Shown here: positions 1-12,400 of the stretch, in pieces
Position numbering within the stretch: the first letter of the stretch is position 1
Layout of the letters: every line of letters starts with the position of its first letter
Origin: Symsagittifera roscoffensis
Taxonomy: Eukaryota; Xenacoelomorpha; Acoela; Convolutidae
Reading direction: 5' to 3'
Assembly (NCBI RefSeq): GCF_963678635.1
Contig: NC_087069.1
Coordinates: 28,076,303-28,140,302 of the forward strand
Length of the DNA: 64,000 nucleotides
The notes under the pieces: generated by a model
What the model was told of the DNA's origin: nothing
The model's input: only the letters and a program-made list of their open reading frames with translations
Database searches by the model: none
Translations under genes and position numbers: made by a program

Positions 1-269
1 AACAAAGTTTCTAAAATATACCTGTTTTTACACCTGATTGAAGTGTATTTCGCTTCTTTTTTTCAGATTCGGTTAGAAAACTTTTAATTACTATTGAAAA
101 AAGCAAAAAAAAATGTGTTTTGTTGCCTGAATAATTAATGTACATCTATCGAAAAACAATGTGATGAAAAAATCATAACACAATGAGATACTGCAGTTAT
201 TTTTCGATAGTTGATGTCTACTTTGCTTGACCTGATTGATACTGACTTTAAATACGCACATTATTTAAG

Positions 270-485
270 CTGGAGGCTGAACTTGAAACAGCACAAGCCC
301 ACCTGCAGCCTCCCCCTCCAATCATGCCAACTCCCGGTGCACCAGCTCAGGCCAGGGGAGATATGGGTGGTCCACCTTTTCCTCCGAACCAGTTCAGGCC
401 AGACATGAATGCATACGTAGGCGTGGATGGACATCGGCCAATTGACCCTAGACTGATACTGCAGCAGAAGGCTGACGTTGAAAGT
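270..485 (+). CDS. DHX9: DHX9 exon (1st in window): Pro-rich linker between dsRBD1 and dsRBD2
   Basis: Acceptor is AAG at 267-269 and donor GTGAGT at 486; 72 codons, phase 0 at both ends. The translation starts [17 protein letters not shown] and ends QQKADVES. It is low-complexity and Pro/Gln-rich, as expected for the linker after dsRBD1. The acceptor has a poor pyrimidine tract, so the 5' boundary is the least certain of all the exons. The frame is open only back to 252. Confidence 0.8.
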
Positions 486-3400
486 GTGAGTTGAACTTGA
501 ACAAAATTTAACGTCCTATTTTGGTCAAGTTATGAAAAATCGAAACATTAGAGCTTTTAAGCATAACTAAGCGCGCGTTTCAAGCACAATTCTTTTAATT
601 GTCATAATAAGTTTATATTATATTTTGATAGTTTGATGTATTTTATTATAAAAATTTACAAAAAATGCACCCAGAAATGGTGAATTACTTGACAGAGTGA
701 ATCGATTGACTTGAATGCGCGTATCCACGGAGGATGGACGTATGACAATGCCAAGCCCAAATTACACCAGTGGTTGCAGACCACTAAGCAACACAAGTGC
801 GACTTCGCTTACTCCTCAATGGGACCAGATCACGCCAGGTAGTATAGAAAAATTGAGAAAGTCCCAATAGCGGTTAATAGCAGAATCAATAGTGATACCA
901 TTTTTGGTTTTTGTTTGGTCAACAGTTCTGAAAGAAACGGATTAACTTAGAAGTAATTATGTGTAATCTAAAGAATTGGTAGGCTTATTTCTTTAGCAAC
1001 TTTGCCTTAATCGTGATATTTAATTTATAATTTGGGAAATGGTTATACTCGCAATGTGTTAAGAGTCTATGAATTTGATTGACTTTGGATTTTGTTTTAA
1101 ATGCAGTTCATTTTCTTTGTTAAAACGAAGGCAAACTCCACTATCGAACAAGAAAAGTGTAAAGGTCACGAAAAAAACTTGGTCGACTTAAGCTTAAAAA
1201 ATGGATTTCATTTTTCAGATTTCACAGCGGAATTAAAAATTAACCTAATGATCCAGTTTTCTCAATTTGGGTTAATTTATCAAAAGAGTGCCTTTCCCAA
1301 ATTAATTTAGAAATTCAGAGAGCTTGAGGGGCATGAGTTTTCTTTCTTTAACACTCCAAATTTAAGTTTTTTCAAAATTCAGGTCTGTATATTCGGTTTC
1401 TTTGCGTTCAGTGATTCTTTTTCAACTGTCTGTTGGCTATGTTATTAAGTGCCAATGAACACTGTGAAACTGGCAAAGCGAAGTGTATTATTACAAAGAA
1501 TTTTTTTCCAATTAAAGTCGCAGATAAAAGTGCTCATTTGGTGGCACTTTAGGTATATTTCAATTTAATCATATTTAAGCTTATTTTATGCATAGGCAAT
1601 TTAATAGCATATGTTGTTGCATTGTTTTTGGCTGGTGTTAGGTCCTGTTTGAAAGAAAAGGTTTTATAAAAATGTATGCGATTCGATGGATTTTGTTGTT
1701 TTTTGCGACGCTTTCGAAACTTACAGTAGTGATGTTCAAAAAAATGGGCATTTTGACCTAATTGTTTTTAATTTTTTCATTTTCTCAAATAATAACCGCT
1801 CGAGTCTGAGATGAAATGTTTAATCAAAAGAACAAATTATGGGGATTTTCCCTTCTCAAGCGGCTATTCCCTAAAATTAGTAGAAAAAAGTTATGGCCTC
1901 AAACATAACCATTTTTTGTTAATTCTTAATCTTTTTTTTATTTATCTCCAAAACTACCCTGTGAAATTGGAGGTCAGGGGTTTAACTTAGAGCCATAAAA
2001 CAAGTTTTGCGACTCTCCTCTGCACAAGAGTTTATGCCTGACGTTTTGAAAAAAAATATGGCATTAGAAAAGGTCCAATTTTTGAAATATTGCCAGTTTT
2101 TTTTGGAATTTTTTTTTCATCACTTTCTCAAAAATTACTAGATATATCTGAGTTTAAGGGTTCAGTCTAAAGTTTAGGGTGTAGAAACCTTCCCTGCATA
2201 CGAAGCTACTCCCATGTTTTATTAGTGAAAATTTTTGGATTTAAGAAATGTCAAATTTTGAATTTTTGATCATTGTTTGGATTCTTCACTTTTTTCGAAA
2301 ACTACTCAGCCAAATCTGAGAGGAAGAATTTACTTGAAAGAGATAGTAGTAGTTTTTCCCTTTAAACAAGCGGCTAATCACCTACTTAAGCAAAGAAGTC
2401 CATTTTTTTTTGAAAATTATGCATATCCGTATCAGCATAATTTGATTCGAAATATTAAAACAGGCGCTTTCAGCATTTTAGTTCCAAGCAACCGTTGCGC
2501 AAATGCCAGGTCGTGGGACTCCAAATCAAGATGTCGGAGATTCAGATCCAGGAATTTGAAATAGTTATTTTGGTCGAATTTTTACTACTTGTAATTGCAA
2601 TTTGATAGAAAGTGTAGCTGCTCTTTTGGTGGCTAGTGTTAGTGAAATTCGAAGCAATCGTGGAGTAGATGTGAGAACGTGATACTCCTAATCTCAGCAA
2701 AAAAGTCTTTCCTTTTGCCTTATTTGACTTTGTTTTGCCTGCTTAGAGCTCTATTTTGCATTTTCCTCGCTTGTGTTTGGGAAGCGCACCTTCGCCTGTG
2801 TAAATTTTTTCAGAAAAAAGTTTTTGAGTTTGTTCGGTCAAATTTTTGATTTCATGCGGATAAAGTTATGATTTCTTTTTAAGTTCACTTCTTTTCCTTT
2901 GTTTAAAGGAAGGAAAGTTCGCTTTCTAACAGCAAAAGTGTATTAGTCGCGAAAAACGTGGACCACTTCTAGGTTCAAAAGTGCATTTTAATATTTAGAT
3001 ATACCATCAAAAAAAAATTTTCCTTCAAATAATTTTTCTTGCAAGTTTATAGAAAATTGAAATTGCTTAATTCAATTTAGTCCGGAGGTAATGTGGTTGC
3101 GTTTGAACCCTAAGATCTGTTACTGGAGTCCAAGCCTGACCTCGTTATTTTTTTAATGTATGAAATTTTTTTAGGGAAAATTGAGTTGTTAGACTTTCAT
3201 TTGTTTGCGTATGTTCCTGTTTGATTTATTAAACAGGTATTATGAAAACTTTTTTTTTTCAGATGAGATCTGGTTTTTTTGTTTTTTTTTTTTTTTATTT
3301 TTTTTTTTTGAGACGCTTTTTCGAAAAATTCGCTTTCCCAAAAAACTACCCGTCAGATTCTCATAAAAGTGGTACCAATGGATTCAGTAGCGTTTCACCT

Positions 3401-6400
3401 ACCTGCCTGCATGAAATTTAGGGCAATTTTTACCCTACCCCACCCCCTACGGTCTTAGAAAAGCTTCACAACTCGGTACTTTTTTCACTTTTTGCCCATT
3501 TTTTCAGAAATTTTCTATTTCCTCAAAAACTACCCGTCCAGATTTGGGATTAAGAGTTTAATCGATAGACCAGGTTGTAGGAAACTCCCATGCCCAAGCG
3601 GCTGGTCCTTAACTTGCCTAGGGGAAGAGCTATAGACTTAGGAAAAGTCACTTTTTTGATTTTTTTGCCTATTTTTTCGGAAATTATCGATTTCCTCAAA
3701 AACTACCAATCCAGATTTGGAATTAAGGGTTTAATCGATAGACCAGGTTGTAGGAAACTCCCCCGCACAAGCGGCTGGTCCTTAACTTGCCTAGGGGAAG
3801 AGCTATAGACTTTGGAAAAGTCACTTTTTTTGACTTTTTTGGCCTTTTTTCAAATCTTTCCGATTTCCTCAAAAACTACCCGTCCAGATTTGGGATTAAG
3901 GGTTTAATGGATAGACCAGGTTGTAGGAACCCCCATGCACAAGCGGCTGGTCACTAATTTGCTTAGGGGAAGAGCTATAGACTTAGGAAAAGTCACTTTT
4001 TTGATTTTTTTGCCTATTTTTTCGGAAATTTTCGATTTCCTTAAAAACTACCCATCCAGATTTGGAATTAAGGGTTTAATCGATAGACCAGGTTGTAGGA
4101 AACTCCCCGCACAAGCGGCTGGTCCTTAACTTGCCTAGGGGAAGAGCTATAGACTTAGGGAAAGTCACTTTTTTGGCCTTTTTTCAAATCTTTCCGATTT
4201 CCTCAAAAACTACCCGTCCAGATTTGGGATTAAGGGTTTAATCGATAGACCAGGTTGTAGGAACCCCCCCCCCTACACAAACGGCTCGTCCCTAATTTGT
4301 CTCGGGGAAGAGCTATACACTTAGGAATAGTCAATTTTTCGGTTTTTAGGCCATTTTTTCAAACTTTTTCGATTTCTTCAAAAACTACCCATCCAGATTT
4401 GGGATTAAGGGTTTAATCGATAGACCAGGTTGTAGGAAACTCCCCTGCCCAAGCGGCTGGTCCTTAATTTGTCTCGGGGAAGAGCTGTACACTTAGGAAA
4501 AGTTTTTTAAAAATTTTTTGGCAATGGAACAAAGATTCAATATACTTATTGTGTGTATTTTTTAGACAATGGAATCCGCTATGCTTACGTTTTCTCGCTT
4601 TTGCTAATTCGATTTCATCAAAAATTTGTATAACGTTTTTTCTGAAATAACCAAACAGGTCTCTCCAGCTTCCAGCTGGGCCCTTATTGTCTAGGGAAAC
4701 ACCTATGGACTTGAAAAGTTCCCTCATGAAAACTTTTTACCAAAGTGTTACCAATGAAGGCATAAGCTTCTCTTTCACTTTTTTTGCGTAGGAAGGGCGC
4801 TATCGACTTGAGAAACCTGAAATTTTAAAACAATTCTAAAATAATCAATATTAAAATAATCAAACAGGTCTCTCCAGCTTTCAGCTGGGCCCCAAGTTTT
4901 ATCGGCTTAGTTCCCAAATCAGGATTTTAATTGAGCGGTAAACAATCTTTTTTTCCGGAAAGTCTTAAATTTTACATTTTGATCCAGTTCTCTTAAATTG
5001 GGTTAATTTTATCAAAACGTCAATTATAAAGCGATCTAGAAATTTAAGTAGCTTTAAGGGCATCTAGTTTTATCTTTGAAATTCGAAAGTCAATTTTGTT
5101 TGCTTGCGTTCATTGACTCTCTTCCAATTGTCTGTTGGCTATGTTAATGTTTTTTGCTCAATAGGTTTCTTTGGCCTAAATGGTTTCAACTTCTTTATGG
5201 GCTTAGTCATTTTTGTTAATGTTGTTTGAATAACAAAATTGATGTTTAGTTTTGAAAATAATTCAAGTCGTTTGAAAATAAAATTTGAAACTTGATCGGT
5301 CACAAAAAATTGACAGCTTCTTATGGCTTTTCTTGTTTTTGATCGAATGGGCGTGTATCCACTTATTTTGGCTTACTGTCCCAATTTTTTTCTACAATTG
5401 ATTATCATCTGTTTCGAAAAAAGTTTCAATTTTTTCAATATTTGACTTAGTTTATTCCATGTTATTTTCTATTCGCTAGCTTGTAATGCTATATTTGCAT
5501 TGTATCGCAGGTGGTGCAAAGCTTGGATTCGCCTCTGTTCCAAAGAAGTGTCGATCATTTGTTCAAGGTGATATGTTTTTTGCCTTTCGATTGGAATGCG
5601 AAAGTTTTCAAAACACAAAGTTAGTATTTTTTTGGAAGTAATAAAAGTATATCCAAGTACTGGATTCTTAAATTTCCCTTGTGATATTTCCTCTTTTTTT
5701 TCTAGAGATGACCCCAAGTTGCGCATCAGGGGGTGCTGTAAATAGTGATTTTACTTACAAATGCAAACTTACTAGAAAAAAGTTATTACAAGGCTGGGGT
5801 CTTTTCGGTCATACCCTATCCTCCTAATTAAAAAAAACATACATACAACAAATTTGGATCGATAAAACTACGAACCAAGGCTGATATCCAGAGCCTTAAA
5901 TCAACTCGGAAAAATGCGAAAATGGAGAGTTTTTGAAAAAAAGGCCAAAAAGGGGGTTTATAAGCACTTTTTGAATAAATTTTTCGACGCGTGCTTTTCG
6001 ACGAGCGCTTACACCTCAAAATTATTTAAATTTGGCTCCCAAGGCAACTTAAGAAAATTTTTAGGGTCAGTCAGCCAAAAATAGATATCTCAAAATAGTA
6101 AAAAGGGGGACCCAGGACCCTTTGGGTTGGCAGGAGGTCGAATCCCTCCCCCCAGGGGGTCGAATCCCTGACCCTAAAATTTTTCGGAAAAATGCACAGC
6201 GCCGTAACAGTTTAAAATTTTATTCTAGAAATTTAATTTCTAACACGGATCCGTAATATGCAGTTATGCTTGTGAAATGGGTTTCTGCTTTTTCTATAAT
6301 AACCTAGTTCTAAATTGTGATTGCATCGCTACAATCTTACTGCTCGTCTCTTTTTACGAACGATTACCGTAGTGTAGAGTTGAGAAAACAGAACCGATTG

Positions 6401-9400
6401 AACCGAATCGAAATAATGAAAAACCGAACCGAATTTTTTTTTGAAAAACCGAACCGCGAAACATTTACCGAGAATTGGGGAGGTCGCTAAGATCTGTTTG
6501 GGGCAGCAACTGCAAGTGAGCGAGTCTGGAGCACTGGAGTAAATACGAAGACAAGGACGAGATACTATTTCGACCGAAAGTCTTAAACTTGTGTTTCTTC
6601 ATGAAATCTTGTAATTTTCTGTATAAGGTTCTAAGCTGTTCATTTTTCTGCTCTTAAATATTCTTCTTCAAAAAGAATCGAACCGAAATTGACAAAAACT
6701 GAGCGAAACCGAAATTCTTTTTAAGCGAACCGCTCCCACTACCGTATTGTTTTAGATGAGAGAAGTCATTGATGCAAACTTTCGCTGTTCTTGGGCAAAG
6801 AGGTTTCTGAATCGCTGAACTATTTCAGGGTTGACTATTCATGCGATAGCTTGCTGTTTGAGCTGGAGATTTCGTTTTTTGCAATAAAGGTTGCAACTTT
6901 GAGCCAATGGGCTGAATAAATTAAGAACATAATTAAGTAGAAAAAAAAATTCTTACACAGATAGGTTAAATGAAAAACTGTAGCGATTTAGATGAAAATG
7001 AAGTAGCTGGGTAAGTGAAATATGAAACTGCTAGTGAATGGGGAACGCTTTTTGAAAGTATAATGTGTTCTTTTCAACAAAATTGATAGTGATAAATTAA
7101 ATGAATAATTAAATCGAGGTCTTTTTTGTGTACCTTGGAACGAGCCCGATTCAGTTTGGCGTTTTTCTTTCGTCGCTCGATCTTTGATGGGATGACGAAG
7201 CGCCACAGAAACTTGTATCTGCCACAAATAATTCGGTCTGTAAAGTTGAAAACTTCTTGAACGACTAGTGGATGAATAGTCGGGGAGGTTTTCAATTTAA
7301 ACTAAGCTCTGCAATTATCAAAGGGAAAATTATCAGAAGATGAATAATCAGTTCAATAATAATTTTTAAGGTCTGAGAACATGCTTGATGAATAAACAAA
7401 ATCATATAGCTGAAGTGGTGCTGGTTTTAATGAATGCTAAAACAATTCAAATATCGGTAAATTGCCCTAAATAGTGTTGAAGTGATAGTTTTCTCCGCAA
7501 AATGGCAGATACATGGAGTTTCTGTGGTGTTTCAGAGCGAGTCTTCCCGTCAGACATCTAAAGCGAAAAGAGTTATGAGTTCAGTAAGTATGCATTGATG
7601 AAATACAAGGAAGTCCTATTAGGTACATTTTTTGAGGAAAAATAGTCAAGGTAATTTGATTACAATTTAGGAAGTTTTGATTGAAATCAACCAATTTGTT
7701 GCAATTTCACCCCATTTGTACTCAGCGAGAAATCAATATTAAAGCATCGGATGCTGAAATATTATCCCAATTGTTTTCCTATGTTTCAATTGGTGAGCGC
7801 CCAGCAAGCAGACAATCCCGGTTTTGTTCTAATCAGTGAGGGGAAAATTGTAAAAATTGTGTCGCCATACTAGAATGCTCTGTACTAAGCTTTTTCCTTG
7901 TTGCTATGGAACTGTTTCACTTGCTCTCCTAATTTGGTTACTATTCTTGTCTTTAGGAGTTTCATTGCCGAGATGACTGTCTACGTGCCGCAACTTCGAA
8001 AACGTAAGAGAATATTATTTTGCTATATTCAATAATAAAAGCAGATTCTGCAGTTGAACTTTCAAAAATGAAAGTTCAGTTTTTTTATCCCGGATAGTTT
8101 TTTGACGATTTCAAAGTTATAGAGATAGAAACTGCAAAGGTAAATAAGTACATGTATATTAATTTTTTGGTTAGTTGTTAAAGTTTTTAGATTGATAATG
8201 TGCAACTTGAAATAAAACCATAAAATATACATTTAAAACTACCTATTAAACTTCGTTTTTTGTTACTTGAAAACCGATCCAAAATCTTGAACAATTTAAA
8301 AGTAAAATACATGATTTTGGTCTATTTTGAAAGTAAGTACGAGTGAGATTTTTTTATGCCGATGGCAGCAACCTGAACTGTTTCCAGATATAACCGGCAA
8401 GGAGCATGGATCGAATAAGAAAGTGGCTGCAGTGAACTGTTCTCTTTCTATTGTGAGACAACTGTACCATCTAGGAGTCCTGGAGGCATTCACTGGAACA
8501 CTGGCCAAGAAGAAGGACTCGGAGCCGGTCAGTCATCGTCCAAATAAATTCTCACTTTGAATTGTTTCACCTTATTCTGAAGAACATCGTACCTTTGCTT
8601 CACAGGGAAAACGTCATTAAACTCATGGAAAAAAATTCATTTAAAAGTTCTATATCTCATGATATGAAGATGAGTTTTTTTCAATTTTTAATTGAGTCAA
8701 GATGTGGTGAAAAGTTAGTTTGCTCCAATTATGATTCTTTTTTTGTGGACTTCGTGTGCTGAATTTTCTCGCAGCTTAAGATAAAACCTTGTTTTGAAAA
8801 ATCACAATTTTTTTTCTATTATTTCATTAACGCGTATGTTGCTTTAGCTGCCACTTCAAAAAGTGAACATCAAACCAGAAACTGTTGCTCAAATCGAGTC
8901 TCTACTCGAAGGCTACGGCATCAAGCCAAGCGATCCTCCATCTGAGTGTAATAAGCCAGTGTCTCTGGTTGTCCCAGATGATGTCCTGGATAGGTTCACC
9001 TCACCCTATCAGACTCCGGGAGCCGTGATTAGCTGGTCTCCTCCAGCGCCTGACTGGAATCCGTGGATATCATGCAATATTGACGACGGTCCGATGGCTT
9101 TTGTAAGTTACTTTTTAGCGTTTTTTAAGTTTATACCCAACCATAGTGTAAAATTGCAATGTTTTGAAATTGGTCTGTCTGATAAATTGCGAAAAGATAA
9201 ATATTATTATTACGAATATTATTAGTACTCTTATATAGGTCTTGCTGATTTGTTTTGTTTCTTTTTTTCAGGAAAAAGCTAAAATCTGTTCACGCTCAGT
9301 TTTGTTTTTTCGCTGCTTACTGACTTGTGATTTTTTTTTAAGTTCAGTGCATTTCCATTGTTAAAAGGAAGGCAAACTCCACTATCGAACAGCAAAAGTG

Positions 9401-12400
9401 TAAAGGTCACGAATAACGTGATCGGCTTCTGATTTCGAAAATGGAAATTAATTATCAGATTTCCCAGCGAAATAAAAGTTTTGCCTATTGAGCCAGTTTT
9501 CTCAAATTGGATTATTTTAAATAAAAAATGTTCATCATAAATTTTTCTACAAAGTCAAAGAGCTTTAAGGCCATCTACTTTTTTTCTAAATTCAAAAGTT
9601 GAAGGCTCTTGAAAAAACAAGTCAGTTATTTTTCAGTTTCGTTGTGTTCATTACTCTTTTCCAACTGTTAGTTGGCTATGTTTAGCAGCTTTATTTCCTT
9701 GGCCAATTTTTGGCTCCAAATGTGATTGTAGAACTGTAAATCAAATGAGTGTTTAGGGTGTACTTTGTTCAAAAGCACAATTTTTGGGTGTACTAATAAA
9801 TATGTTCAGAAATCTGCAGCTCAAATATCAGACCATCTTCTGCAAGCCGAACAGTCGAAGCAGTCACAATCTGCGTTCGCTGAGATGCAGAGATCTAGGA
9901 GTGAACTACCTGTGTTCGAGTTCAGAACTCACTTGCTCGATATGGTCAGACAGAACTCGGTCATTCTTGTCAAGGGAGAAACTGGATGCGGAAAGACTAC
10001 TCAGGTTAATATTGGGCCCATGTGGACACTTTCCAGATAGAGTGAACAATCTCCTCACTAATTCAATAAAGGGAGGAGATCGTTCACTTCGGTAAAAGCA
10101 TTGTTTTTCAACCAATCCCATTTTAGCATAATTAGACTTGCGAGCGTTAGTTTGCTAGTTTGCGGGTGTTATTTTGCAAGCGTTAGTGTAGTACGCACCT
10201 ACTTTTTTTCCAACCTAACTCGCAAATGAAAGTGTTCACTTATTTGGTTCACTTATCTGTTATCTGTTTTATTGGTGGCTAGTGTTTGTGGTTAATTAAG
10301 CGTCCATGGCTGAATGGTTAGTGTTTGAGAAGCATATTCTTTAGGTCGCAGATCGAATCCTAGATGAACCCGAAATATTACTAATTCAAGGATTATCTTA
10401 CTTTTTCTTAATGCACTTTATAATGCTTTTTCTTAATGCTTCGCTTCTGTGTGTATATTGGTATTGGTTTACTTTTTATTTTCATCGCATAATTTAGGAG
10501 GCCGATCGTTCACTTGGTTAATTTAGAGTGCAAATTGGCCCATACTGCTAAATTGATCGGTTAGAAAACGTTTTTACCCAAGTGAACGATCTCTTCCCTT
10601 AGTAGCATGTGGGCTGACAAAATATGCACTTGAGCTGTCAATCAGTTCTTTAAATGCCGTACTTATGAATGTGTAGTTAAGCGGTTATAGTGTCATGTAA
10701 CAGTCCCGTAAATTTTCCCTGATTCTGAAAGATTTTCTTTTTCTGGTTTAGTTCAGTACTTAATTTCATGGAAAAAGTATCTAATTTGTTTCAAATGTAG
10801 TAAAGAAAAAGTTCGAATGTGAGTTTAATCATGCTCTCTGGTTTAGATTCCGCAATTCATCTTGGAAGAGTTCGTCTCCAGTAACCGAGGAGCAGAATGC
10901 AACATCATCGTAACACAGGTAACAAATTTTGATGATCAGCTGAAATAGATATTTACTTCATTTGATGTACAAACATTAACCAAGCAGTTCCTGGTTAGCG
11001 TTTTACATGCACTGGAGGTTAACTGGTCGTTAAAAGCTGGAGATTAACTGGTCGTTAAAACTCTTTCAGTTAGTCAAATGGGTTGAATTTGTTTCGGCAT
11101 AAATAAAACATCCAATCGAAATCATAGGCTCCTCTTGCATGAAATTATTCTCCTGTTTGTGTTATTGCAATCTAAGCAGAGCTTTTTGACGCTTTATTTT
11201 TGACGATTTAGCCCCGTCGTATCAGCGCAGTATCGGTGGCCGAACGTATAGCGAATGAGAGATGCGAGTCCCTTGGGGACAGCACAGGCTACAGTGTCCG
11301 ATTCGAGACAGTGCTGCCCAGACCACAAGGAGCTATTCTGTTCTGCACTGTGGGAACACTTCTGAGAAAACTGGAGTCTGGGCTGAGAGGTGAGCACAGT
11401 TCAAAACTGTTCTTGATCTGGTTTGATGAAAAGACTATATTTTGAACAATTCTCTGTCTTTGGATGTTTAAACAAAGAAAAAAATAAAATTGTTGTTTTG
11501 GTACCCCTCGCCGTTTTGAGTATCTCAAAGAAAGCTCGATGAAAGTCTTAAAAGCTCAAATAGGTATCACAAAGAAATTCGTCAGTTTGATTTGCAAAAC
11601 ACATTTAAGCAAGCAACGCTCGGTATGTGACGAGTTCATTTTTTCCTGGCGAAATACTGACCTTTTTGCTCAAGTTATGCCTTCGAGGTGCGTTATTGTT
11701 TTCTACTTAGGAAAAATCATGAGCTATTTATCCGCTTCGTTACATTTGGCATTAACAAGGGTGTTGTAACCGGATACTGGACTTTTTTCCTGTGAATAAC
11801 TTTTTTCTTAAGACTTCGCTAGTGAAAATTTTACGTGATTCAACTTGCTTCATAATAAATTCAATTTCAATCAACCATCCAGCGCATCTGGCGTAGAGTT
11901 AACAAACCTGCTGAAGAAGACAAAGGCTTCTGGTTTGAATCCGGCTGGGACTTGTTTTTTTTTTTGCTAACTAGAAATTATCTGCTTTTTCCGACTATCG
12001 TCCATCTGATTACACTAGCCGCAGCTAGTGTATTATTAAGAACCATCTTTTTTTCTAACCAAAGTTGTGAATAGTGGTGCCACTTTTAACCAACTCTGTC
12101 AGCTTTTTGCTGGCATGTGCTTTGACATTCGAATAGTAATGATTCAACACAGTTAATGCATTTTTAATTCATCAAACAAACCGAAAAAAGCTATTTGTTT
12201 CAAACAACATAACAATAATAAAAACTCGATTTCAGAAAGTTTCTAAGTCAATATATCTCGCAATGTTTTAAAATGCATAATTTATAAATGTGGCTTTTTG
12301 CTTTGCGATTTATTACATGCAAAGTTGGTGTGGATGCCTTAAGGTTTTTTGTGTTCCAAATTATTACTTGCAAAATTGTGTCTACTTGTATTTGGTGCAT

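Larger units (their letters stand above)
839..7956. other. DHX9 intron 2 (7.1 kb), repeat-filled
   Basis: No exon is needed here, because exons 2 and 3 join in frame across it. It holds an R2 copy (1090-1445), degenerate array monomers (about 1740-2480), a clean tandem array (3490-4500), R2 fragments (2860-3080, 4960-5155), two copies of a CTCTCCAGCTT-containing segment (about 4655, 4865), a GC-richer repeat (about 5990-6185) and a block rich in CCGAA motifs (6376-6735). The rest is AT-rich sequence in which I see nothing. Confidence 0.7.

Noticed and set aside
10300-10372. Functional tRNA genes here and at 11884, 12463, 21759
   Set aside because: A- and B-box words are present, but the ends do not pair into an acceptor stem and similar heads occur with repeat tails, so they are SINE heads.
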